From Lachnospiraceae bacterium UBA7481 (GTDB lineage: Bacteria; Bacillota; Clostridia; Lachnospirales; Lachnospiraceae): 14,738 bases of DNA. Location of the stretch: positions 1 to 14,738 of the forward strand of contig DLOP01000151.1 in assembly GCA_002478505.1 (NCBI GenBank). Reading direction: 5' to 3'. The position numbers were made by a program, and so were the translations under genes. The stretch's first letter is position 1. Each line of letters opens with the position of its first letter. Shown here in pieces: positions 7,067 through 13,465 of the stretch. Below the pieces are notes generated by a model, which was not told where the DNA came from, made no database searches, and worked only from the letters and a program-made list of their open reading frames with translations.

Positions 7067-8200
7067 ATGGACACAAACGGTCTTAACAATGGAGGCATGG
7101 ATCCGATGGCCGGAGAGGCGCCGATACCGGAGCAGGCGGTTACCCGCGAGGAGACAGATAAGAAATGTCCTAGCTGCGGCGGTATTATGCAGTTTGCACC
7201 GGCGGAGGGGATGCTTTACTGCCCTTATTGCGAACATAAAGAAGAAATCAAGGTGAATGACCAGCAATTCGTGGCGGAGGAGCTGGATTTTTATGCTGCG
7301 GAGGAAGAGGCTTCCTGCGACTGGGGCGTTGCAACAAAGAGTGTTATCTGTAAGTCCTGTGGCGCGGAAACGATTTATGATGTCAACGATATGTCCAGTG
7401 AATGTCCATATTGTGGATCTAATCAGGTCATGGAAGATCCAAACAGTAAGAAGGTCATGGCACCGGGAGGCGTCGTGCCTTTTAAGATCGATGCCGCCGA
7501 AGCCTCAAAACGTTTTAAGAACTGGATCGGCAGAAAGTTCTTTTGCCCGAAATTGGCAAAGGAGAGCGCGAAGCCGGATGCTTTTACGGGGATCTATATT
7601 CCGTATTGGACCTTTGATTCCCAGACGGAGAGTGAATTTTTTGGTGAATACGGTACGGAGCACCGTTACCGTGATAGTAAAGGAAATACACATACGAGGA
7701 TCAACTGGCATCCTACCAGCGGACATCATTCCAGATTTATTGACGATATGCTGGTATGCGCTTCTTCCAAGCAGAGCGGACCGATCATCACCGGTCTGGA
7801 ACCTTATGATACCAGACAGGCAGTAGAGTATAAACCGGAATATATGGCAGGTTTTAAGGCAGAACGTTATACGATCAAGATGAAAGCTGCATGGGAGACA
7901 GGAAAGCAGAAGATTGATGCGCTCCTAAAAGGTGAGATCAAAGAAAAGATCCGTTCACGTTATCGTACGTCTCATGCAAGAGTTAACAGACTGATAACCT
8001 CGCATAATAATATTACATATAAATATCTGTTGCTGCCGGTATGGATCTCTGCATTTAAGTATCAGGATAAGGTCTACCAGTTTATGGTCAATGGACAGAC
8101 CGGTAAGGTCAACGGAAAGACACCGATCTCCTGGATCAAAGTCGGATTGGTGGCGCTTGGCGTAATTGCCGTATTTGTTCTGATCTACATGAATTCTTAG
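7067..8200 (+). CDS. Membrane-anchored protein with two TFIIB-type zinc ribbons, function unknown
   Basis: This protein has 377 residues from the chosen start. Two zinc ribbons lie near the N terminus: CPSC (34-37) with CPYC (52-55), and CKSC (95-98) with CPYC (113-116). A globular region follows (about 130-340) with no motif I can assign; it is rich in aromatic and basic residues and includes YIPYWTFDSQTESEFFGEYG. A single hydrophobic span near the C terminus (about 353-374) leaves almost no tail, suggesting a tail-anchored cytoplasmic protein. Homologues are often labelled TFIIB-type zinc ribbon protein, or wrongly as PriA-like helicase; no helicase motif is present. The ATG at 7067 is preferred over the in-frame ATG at 7043 because the near-perfect AAAGGAGG (7054-7061) lies 5 nt upstream of it and inside the longer frame. 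Two hairpins precede it. Role unknown. Confidence 0.82.
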   Translation: MDTNGLNNGGMDPMAGEAPIPEQAVTREETDKKCPSCGGIMQFAPAEGMLYCPYCEHKEEIKVNDQQFVAEELDFYAAEEEASCDWGVATKSVICKSCGAETIYDVNDMSSECPYCGSNQVMEDPNSKKVMAPGGVVPFKIDAAEASKRFKNWIGRKFFCPKLAKESAKPDAFTGIYIPYWTFDSQTESEFFGEYGTEHRYRDSKGNTHTRINWHPTSGHHSRFIDDMLVCASSKQSGPIITGLEPYDTRQAVEYKPEYMAGFKAERYTIKMKAAWETGKQKIDALLKGEIKEKIRSRYRTSHARVNRLITSHNNITYKYLLLPVWISAFKYQDKVYQFMVNGQTGKVNGKTPISWIKVGLVALGVIAVFVLIYMNS

Positions 8201-8244
8201 GGAATTGCTGTAGTAAGAAGATAAAGATAAAAACAGTTGAAAAT

Positions 8245-9072
8245 ATGATGTCAAAAAACAAGGGAAATCAAACAATTAAAAAAAAGAAGATTCATAACAC
8301 GAAAGCCGCAAGAGTGATTCTGCGGCTTTTTCTCGTGGGTATCGGCGGACTAGGGATCTTATGGCTGATGGTGCCGGTGGTTGTGGGAAGGATCGTGAAT
8401 ATCGGAACCGTAACAGGGCTTCTGGTCTTTGGGATGGTCGCCGGATATGGTCTGTTTATGGGATGGTGTAATCGCGTTTTGGCGAAGCTCTGGAAGAAAA
8501 AGGTGGGGAAGATTGTATTAAGCATACTGATGGGAATCGCTTGTATTATTTTGGCGTTGGTGATCATTCTGACAACGAATATCATCATTGCCGCCAGCCG
8601 TAAACCGGCGGAGGAAGCAACCGTTATTGTATTGGGCTGCAGGGTATATGGAGAATACGCCAGCCTGTCATTATTAGAGCGTCTGCAGGCAGCGGAGGCA
8701 TATCTCAAAGCGCACCCGGAAGCAGTCTGTATCTTATCCGGAGGTCAGGGACCGGGAGAAGATATCAGCGAGGCGGAATGTATGTACCGCTATCTGACGG
8801 AACAGGGAATATCGTCCGAACGGCTGTATCTTGAAGACAGATCTACCTCTACAAGAGAAAATATGGCATTTAGCAGGGAGATCATTGAAGAAGAAGGTTT
8901 TAGTACAAAGGTTGCGATCGTGACCAATGAATATCATGAATACCGCGCGTCTATCATCGCCGGAGAGCTGGACTTAGAACCCGCGTCCGTTCCGGCATCT
9001 ACAGCGTTATGGCTGTTTCCGGCATATTATGTGCGTGAACTATATGGAATCCTATATGAATGGGTATTTTAA
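8245..9072 (+). CDS. YdcF/SanA-like DUF218 membrane protein
   Basis: This protein has 275 residues. A basic N terminus is followed by three predicted membrane spans (about 23-46, 52-73, 88-116), then a DUF218 domain (about 125-270). Family landmarks are TVIVLGCRV (126-134), ILSGGQG (163-169), the acidic block EAECMYRYL, LEDRSTSTRENM (196-207) and VTNEYHEYRA (226-235). DUF218 proteins such as SanA, ElyC and YdcF are linked to envelope integrity and lipid-carrier or wall metabolism in other bacteria; the biochemical activity is not settled. Two adjacent ATGs (8245 and 8248) are possible and neither has a good ribosome binding site. It lies 44 nt after the zinc-ribbon gene and may be co-transcribed with it. 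Its last codons form the left arm of the terminator shared with mecA. Confidence 0.85.
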   Translation: MMSKNKGNQTIKKKKIHNTKAARVILRLFLVGIGGLGILWLMVPVVVGRIVNIGTVTGLLVFGMVAGYGLFMGWCNRVLAKLWKKKVGKIVLSILMGIACIILALVIILTTNIIIAASRKPAEEATVIVLGCRVYGEYASLSLLERLQAAEAYLKAHPEAVCILSGGQGPGEDISEAECMYRYLTEQGISSERLYLEDRSTSTRENMAFSREIIEEEGFSTKVAIVTNEYHEYRASIIAGELDLEPASVPASTALWLFPAYYVRELYGILYEWVF

Positions 9073-9107
9073 CTGACCATACATGCAGATCAGTTAAAAT
9101 ACCCATT
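9059..9107. terminator. Bidirectional terminator between convergent ydcF-like gene and mecA
   Basis: An 18-bp perfect inverted repeat: arms 9059-9076 and 9090-9107 around a 13-nt loop. The arms have the GGGTA/TACCC clamp at the outside and A/T runs next to it. It covers the stop codon of the DUF218 gene (TAA 9070-9072) and ends 20 bp short of the mecA stop. No long T-run follows on either strand, so termination efficiency is uncertain, but its position between converging genes fits the call. Confidence 0.75.
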
Positions 9108-9127
9108 TAAAGACATATACTATATAT

Positions 9128-9910
9128 CTATACTTCGATCTTTGCCAGAGCCTGCAGCGCCTCATAAGCAATGATAATGGAATAATGTTCTTCCATATAT
9201 GCCTCTGTAGCAGCTGTTCCCTGCTCCGGGGTGCCGTATTCCATCAGAATGTTGCAGATTCTTACAAAATCCTTCGTGTTGTAATATTCCCGAAGAAGAA
9301 GGAGATAATATTTGCCGTTATTAGGATTTTTATATAAAATACTGTCGCCGTCCTGATAACCTTTTAAAATAATAGCAGCGTTAATTGCAGCATTCAGATT
9401 CTGGAAAGAGAACAGGCGGTTAGGATATCCGGCAGGCTCAGATGTCTTAGACTCCGCCGGAGCGTTGTCAGGCATCGATTGGGTATTTTTCTTGCGGCTG
9501 CTTAATTTCCTGAACAGATCAAAAGTTTCTTCCGGCGTGTCCGGAAGGTTATCTAAAATGTCCGAAATTGTGTTAGCAAAGGAAGAGGATTCCTCATATT
9601 CGAAATCACTGTCTTCAATGACGGACGGCGCAAATTTAGAAAAGCGGGTATCCAGTTCCTCAGGATCCTCTACCTTTGTGATGATAAATACGATACAGCC
9701 TGTATTCATGGGGATCGCCTCGATCATCAGGGGAATATCCTCCGCTTCAAATCCATATTCAAAATGTGCCTGCTGCATCATATCCTTAAACAGCATCTTT
9801 GCTTTTTCGCTGCCGTAGGCAATTTCGCTGATCTTGAGCTGCCGCTCATCAAGATCTTCTCTGGTCAGCGTGCAGCGGATCTGATTGTCATTTACTTTTT
9901 CTATTTTCAT
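9128..9910 (-). CDS. mecA: Adaptor protein MecA
   Basis: An adaptor that delivers substrates to the ClpC-ClpP protease and promotes ClpC hexamer assembly; in Bacillus it targets ComK, and it can also affect sporulation. The protein has 260 residues in the MecA layout: an N-terminal substrate-binding domain (about 1-85) beginning MKIEKVNDNQIRCTLTREDL, an acidic and polar linker (about 85-165), and a C-terminal ClpC-binding domain (about 166-258) with FSFQNLNAAI, ILMEYG and a helical end EAYMEEHYSIIIAYEALQAL. It is the only minus-strand gene in the window. AAAGG lies 10 nt upstream of the ATG, and a consensus promoter about 70 bp upstream gives a short leader. Divergent from it, across an AT-rich spacer, runs a candidate structured RNA. 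The substrate here is unknown. Confidence 0.9.
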   Translation of the reverse strand: MKIEKVNDNQIRCTLTREDLDERQLKISEIAYGSEKAKMLFKDMMQQAHFEYGFEAEDIPLMIEAIPMNTGCIVFIITKVEDPEELDTRFSKFAPSVIEDSDFEYEESSSFANTISDILDNLPDTPEETFDLFRKLSSRKKNTQSMPDNAPAESKTSEPAGYPNRLFSFQNLNAAINAAIILKGYQDGDSILYKNPNNGKYYLLLLREYYNTKDFVRICNILMEYGTPEQGTAATEAYMEEHYSIIIAYEALQALAKIEV

Positions 9911-9980
9911 ATAACACGAACCTTTCTTTCACCGCATTCATATCATAAAAATATCATTTTTCGATTTTAATTGCACCTTT

Positions 9981-10009
9981 AGTATAAATACACAGACTTG
10001 TTTCGTCAA
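9981..10009 (-). promoter_or_regulatory. mecA: Sigma-A promoter for mecA
   Basis: Read on the minus strand, the -35 is TTGACG (10009-10004) and the -10 is TATACT (9986-9981), separated by exactly 17 bp. The expected start is near 9974, giving a leader of about 64 nt that contains the AAAGG ribosome binding site (9925-9921). Confidence 0.78.
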
Positions 10010-10234
10010 TAGTACATATTACCATATTCATAAAACTTTCAAAATTTTTTTAAGCGCAATAAAAAAATTTTAAAAAAATGATCAAATTTACAATTAAAAA
10101 ATTGACCTAAAAAACTTTATAAAATCATTTTTTGCTCATTCAATCTTTAGTTATTAATTATTTTTCTCAGATTTAAATTGTTTGATAATAGCAAGTATAT
10201 TTTTGAAAAATTTAGCATAATTTCAAAATTTTAC
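10010..10234. other. Extremely AT-rich spacer with phased A-tracts
   Basis: No gene is visible. The stretch is almost all A and T, with A-tracts or A/T-tracts centred near 10033, 10044, 10065, 10075, 10086, 10098, 10112 and 10123, that is, mostly 10 to 14 bp apart. Such spacing can bend DNA. It lies between two divergent consensus promoters (mecA and the candidate RNA) and could act as an UP-like or curvature element. I see no open frame with a ribosome binding site in either direction. Confidence 0.5.
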
Positions 10235-10263
10235 TTGCAATTTATCATTATAATCTTTATAAT
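10235..10263 (+). promoter_or_regulatory. Strong sigma-A promoter for the candidate structured RNA
   Basis: The -35 is TTGCAA (10235-10240, four of six) and the -10 is TATAAT (10258-10263, perfect), with a 17-bp spacer. Transcription would start at about 10270-10271, exactly where the 5' arm of the long closing stem begins. The next plus-strand gene is more than 500 bp away and has its own promoter. Confidence 0.8.
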
Positions 10264-10269
10264 GTGTAT

Positions 10270-10617
10270 TCATAAGATGTGCATACGGAGAATCCGTACC
10301 GGATTGGAGGCATGCATAATCTTATTTGTATCTATATGAAATCTTTCGGAGAATGTTCCGAATCTTCTTACCGAATTTTTGATTTACGGTAAGTTTGTAC
10401 AGGCTTTTAATGCCTGGTCGGGTTTATATCCCTAATTTGTCTGAAGCGAATTAAATACATTATTATTTTTTGGTACTATCCGGCACATCTTATGGCCGCA
10501 GGCACGTCTGTTGTTGACTGTTTTGTATGATTTGAAGTAGGCGCATGGATATTTCACAGATATGCCTCTGCTTGGCAGGATAATTTCAAAATCTTACTTT
10601 AAATCATATACAATTTT
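10270..10617 (+). ncRNA. Candidate structured non-coding RNA of unknown class, about 345 nt
   Basis: A perfect 12-bp stem joins CATAAGATGTGC (10271-10282) to GCACATCTTATG (10483-10494) across 200 nt. Inside are perfect local hairpins: TACGGA-GAA-TCCGTA (10284-10298), TTCGGA-6nt-TCCGAA (10345-10362), CTTACCG-13nt-CGGTAAG (10367-10393) and CAGGC-7nt-GCCTG (10400-10416). A second long-range helix, CCGGAT (10299-10304) with ATCCGG (10478-10483), continues the closing stem. Downstream, a 19-bp stem with one 2-nt bulge (10523-10541 with 10593-10613) encloses smaller hairpins and is followed by TTTT. A consensus promoter places the transcript start at the first closing-stem base. I looked for and did not find T-box, c-di-AMP, TPP, lysine, SAM, cobalamin, RNase P or tmRNA signatures. 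It could belong to a catalogued family (raiA or 6S type) whose consensus I cannot check here. The 3' end is approximate. Confidence 0.6.
10523..10617 (+). terminator. Long terminal stem of the candidate RNA, possible terminator
   Basis: TTGTA + 14 nt (10523-10541) pairs with 10593-10613: 14 continuous pairs including two G-U, a 2-nt bulge, then five more pairs, followed by TTTT (10614-10617). The stem is AT-rich and its 51-nt apical part can form TGCC-7nt-GGCA (10563-10577). It could end the RNA or be a second folded domain; the short T-run and AT-rich base make the terminator reading tentative. Confidence 0.4.
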
Positions 10618-10706
10618 GGCAATCCTATTCACATTAAATTATTGATACAAGGAGACCTTTTCAGATAATAAATAACAAAAAATACCTTAAAATGTCAAAA
10701 TTGTTA

Positions 10707-10735
10707 ATGACGGAAATAATGTGGTCTGATATAAT
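10707..10735 (+). promoter_or_regulatory. Sigma-A promoter with extended -10 for the GH18 gene
   Basis: The -35 is ATGACG (10707-10712, four of six) and the -10 is TATAAT (10730-10735), preceded by TG at 10727-10728, with a 17-bp spacer. The expected start is near 10742, leaving a leader of about 50 nt that carries AAAGG (10776-10780), 11 nt before the ATG. The vegetative-type promoter is notable because related enzymes are often sporulation-controlled. Confidence 0.6.
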
Positions 10736-10791
10736 AAGAACGATTGCTGATAGAAGTGGTCATATCTGTAAAAAGAAAGGCATGTAGATAA

Positions 10792-12570
10792 ATGAAAAAA
10801 TTGAGGAATAAGATTATTTCGGTTTTGGTGGCAGTCGTTCTTATTATTATTGTTGCCGCTATTGCATTTGGCGGCAAGATCAAGGAAAGTATGGCGAATG
10901 GTGAGGAAATAGGTCTTAGGTGGTTTTTGGCGTTGATCTATCCCGAAAAATATTCTTACTCTATGCAGATGGCGGATATGAATGAATATTTCCAATTGTT
11001 TTCGCAGGACGATATTGCGATCATTCTGCAGGACGAACGGATAGACGACAGAGGAAAATTGATTGATGGTACGGTTTATTTTTCCATCACGACAGTGGAA
11101 AAACTTTTTACAGATCGTTTTTATGTCAATGCGGATGGAACGGCTTTGTATTATACGAAGTCTGATGAAGTCCGGATCGTCGATATCGGAGAAGAAAGCA
11201 ACGGTTATTATGTGAATGGCGAATGGACGCCGTTGGATTATAAGGCGGCGCAGTTTGATACGGAAGGCACATTATATATTGCCGCAGAATATGTTAAAAA
11301 TTATGCCAATTTTACGTATGAATTTTTTCCGGATCCCAATCGTATGAAGGTGCGTACAGAGTGGGATACCCACAGGGAAACAACGGTATTAAAAGATACT
11401 CAGGTACGTTATCAGGGCGGTATCAAGAGCGATGTGCTATGTCAGGCGGCAGAGGGTGACCGTGTGACTGTTATAGAGATCATGGAGACATGGACTAAGG
11501 TGCTGACAAAGGATGGGTTTATCGGTTATATAGAGAATGATAAATTGGCGGATTATGAGGAGATCGTAGAATTACCGGTGAGCGGAGCATATGATCCGGC
11601 AGCGGACTATCGTATGACAAGCAGCGCGGACGGAAAGCTGACGATAGTATTCCATCAGGTTACCGTGCCGGATGACGGCAGCGGATTTAATGAATTATAT
11701 GCATCTACCAGCGGCATTGATGTCGTATCTCCGACATGGTTTTATCTGAATAATACGGATGGCAGTTATCTCAGTATTGCAAGCAAAGCTTATGTAGAAA
11801 ATGCCCATGCAAAAGGCTTACAGGTATGGGCGTTGATTGAGGATATGACATACGAGGTGGATGAATACGAATTGTTTTCTTCTGCAGATAACCGGCAGGC
11901 ATTGATCTCGAATCTTATTCAGGAAGCATTGGAGCTTGGGATCGATGGGATCAATATAGATTTTGAGAAGATCACTAGGGAATCGGCTACGCATTATGTA
12001 CAGTTTTTGCGTGAACTATCTATAGAGACGCATAAAAACGGACTCATCTTATCCGTGGACAATTATATGCCGAATGAGGGCAACCGTTATTATAATCTGA
12101 AAGAGCAGGGATATGTGGCGGATTACGTGATCCTGATGGGGTATGACGAGCATTGGGCAGGCTGTGCCGAATCAGGAAGCGTGGCATCCATCGGCTTTGT
12201 GGAAAAGGGTCTTGAGGATGCGCTCGCACTTGGAGTGCCGGAGAATAAGCTGATCAATGCGGTTCCGTTCTATACCAGGATCTGGCGGACGGAGGGTGTA
12301 CAGGTGAACAGTGAAGCCTATTCCATGAGTGTGGTGCAGGAATGGCTGGCGAACCGCGGTCTGACCCCGGAATGGGACGATGTGACAGGTCAGTATTATG
12401 CAAGTTATCAGGATGGGACGGCATTTTATGAGGTCTGGGTCGAGAATGCGGATTCCCTGAATGTAAAATTGAATATTATGTCCAGCTATAATCTTGCGGG
12501 CGTGGCGGCATGGAAATTAGGACTGGAAAGCGCGGATGTATGGCCGGTGATCAATTCCTATATGGAGTAG
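10792..12570 (+). CDS. Membrane-anchored stalk-SH3-GH18 glycosidase, SleL/YaaH-like catalytic domain
   Basis: This protein has 592 residues. A basic N terminus and one hydrophobic span (about 8-28) act as a signal anchor, placing the rest outside the membrane. Residues about 70-190 look like a copper-amine-oxidase-N-type stalk repeat (YFSITTVEKLF, LYIAAEYV). Residues about 196-255 form a bacterial SH3 domain (VTVIEIMETWTKV, GFIGYIEND). The GH18 barrel covers about 282-590, with catalytic motif DGINIDFE (385-392) and E392 as the proton donor. Asn in place of the middle Asp is normal in the SleL/YaaH branch, which cleaves N-acetylglucosaminyl bonds in spore cortex or peptidoglycan. An LMGYDEHW loop and a C-terminal GVAAWKLG strand support an intact barrel. 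Its own promoter lies just upstream. It is followed after 77 bp by a CwlD-like amidase, suggesting a wall-remodelling pair. Substrate is inferred. Confidence 0.88.
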   Translation: MKKLRNKIISVLVAVVLIIIVAAIAFGGKIKESMANGEEIGLRWFLALIYPEKYSYSMQMADMNEYFQLFSQDDIAIILQDERIDDRGKLIDGTVYFSITTVEKLFTDRFYVNADGTALYYTKSDEVRIVDIGEESNGYYVNGEWTPLDYKAAQFDTEGTLYIAAEYVKNYANFTYEFFPDPNRMKVRTEWDTHRETTVLKDTQVRYQGGIKSDVLCQAAEGDRVTVIEIMETWTKVLTKDGFIGYIENDKLADYEEIVELPVSGAYDPAADYRMTSSADGKLTIVFHQVTVPDDGSGFNELYASTSGIDVVSPTWFYLNNTDGSYLSIASKAYVENAHAKGLQVWALIEDMTYEVDEYELFSSADNRQALISNLIQEALELGIDGINIDFEKITRESATHYVQFLRELSIETHKNGLILSVDNYMPNEGNRYYNLKEQGYVADYVILMGYDEHWAGCAESGSVASIGFVEKGLEDALALGVPENKLINAVPFYTRIWRTEGVQVNSEAYSMSVVQEWLANRGLTPEWDDVTGQYYASYQDGTAFYEVWVENADSLNVKLNIMSSYNLAGVAAWKLGLESADVWPVINSYME

Positions 12571-12647
12571 AAGAACGATATCATGAATATACGATGATCC
12601 ACGCACATAAGATGTACTAAGCCTATTTAATATCGGACAGAACTCTT

Positions 12648-13445
12648 ATGACGCAGAAACAAAATCAGTGGATCAAAATCATGATGGGAGTTTTATTGGT
12701 GATCGGTATGCTGATTCTGGCTAAGCTGGCAGCGATGATGACGGATGCAAGGCGTACGTCGTCATTATCGGAAGATGATATCAGTGGACAGTCGGGCATT
12801 TTACCAGGGACAGGGTCAGAGGAAACGCTTCTTTCCGGCAATACTGCAGGAGAACGCCGGCCAGATCAGGAATGTATCATCATAGATCCGGGTCACGGCG
12901 GCGCTGATCCCGGTAAGGTAGGCATCAATGGCGCATTGGAAAAAGATATCAATCTGCAGATGGCATATATTCTGAAGGAACAGCTGGAAGCGGAAGGATT
13001 TTATGTGATATTGACCAGAACGTCGGATGCTATCTCCGATAATGAGAATGGAGATATTACGAAGGTACAGGATCTCCAAAACAGGATCGGGCTGATTGCA
13101 GAGGAAGAACCCCTGATGGTGGTCAGTATCCATCAGAACAGTTATCCGCAGGAATCCGTATGCGGCGCACAGGTATTTTACTATGAGACAAGTGAGGAAG
13201 CCAGACTGCTGGCGGAATGCATTCAGAGGCAGCTGATCCTGGCTGCGGATGACGGTAATCACCGGCAGGCAAAGGGAAATACCAGTTATTTTCTGCTGAA
13301 GAAGACACCGGTAACAACTGTGATCGTAGAGTGCGGTTTTTTATCTAACTGGCGGGAGGCGGCTTTGCTGCAGCAGGAGGATTATCAGCGGTTGATGACA
13401 GGGGCTATTGTGGACGGGATACTGGAATATCTTGGAAGAAGATAG
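12648..13445 (+). CDS. cwlD: N-acetylmuramoyl-L-alanine amidase, CwlD-like
   Basis: A zinc amidase that cuts the bond between MurNAc and the peptide stem. The protein has 265 residues: one membrane anchor (about 10-30), a linker of about 45 polar residues, then an Amidase_3 domain (about 76-262). Zinc ligands and catalytic residues are visible: H83 in DPGHGGADPG, E98 in ALEKDINL, H162 in VSIHQNS, and catalytic E228 in IVECGFLSN. The overall pattern, including GAQVFYYE after the second His and DLQNRIGLI before it, resembles Bacillus CwlD, which makes muramic-delta-lactam in spore cortex. The symbol is a family-level call; a vegetative amidase of the same fold cannot be fully excluded. The start has only a weak ribosome binding site (GGA, about 12 nt upstream). 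The gene lies between the GH18 gene and the tsaC-like gene, 20 nt before the latter. Confidence 0.85.
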   Translation: MTQKQNQWIKIMMGVLLVIGMLILAKLAAMMTDARRTSSLSEDDISGQSGILPGTGSEETLLSGNTAGERRPDQECIIIDPGHGGADPGKVGINGALEKDINLQMAYILKEQLEAEGFYVILTRTSDAISDNENGDITKVQDLQNRIGLIAEEEPLMVVSIHQNSYPQESVCGAQVFYYETSEEARLLAECIQRQLILAADDGNHRQAKGNTSYFLLKKTPVTTVIVECGFLSNWREAALLQQEDYQRLMTGAIVDGILEYLGRR

Positions 13446-13465
13446 AGGATTTTTACGTAATTCAT

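Noticed and set aside
7257..7826. 189-codon frame inside the zinc-ribbon gene
   Set aside because: Frame-shifted shadow of a gene with clear zinc-ribbon motifs; its composition is rich in Arg and Ser without family features.
10102..10120. TTGACC in the AT-rich spacer as a promoter
   Set aside because: No -10 hexamer at 16-18 bp downstream; a TATAAA-like sequence is too close.
10312..10392. 26-codon frame after GGAGG inside the candidate RNA
   Set aside because: GGAGG lies only 1 nt from the ATG, too close to function, and the frame runs through hairpin arms that explain the sequence better.
10306..10569. Possible pseudoknot GAGGCAT (10307-10313) with ATGCCTC (10562-10568) joining both RNA domains
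   Set aside because: A 7-bp complement is expected several times by chance in a region this long; not evidence alone.
10270..10791. Riboswitch for the GH18 gene, for example the c-di-AMP class often found before wall hydrolases
   Set aside because: None of the conserved blocks of that class are present, and a nearer promoter at 10707-10735 serves the gene.
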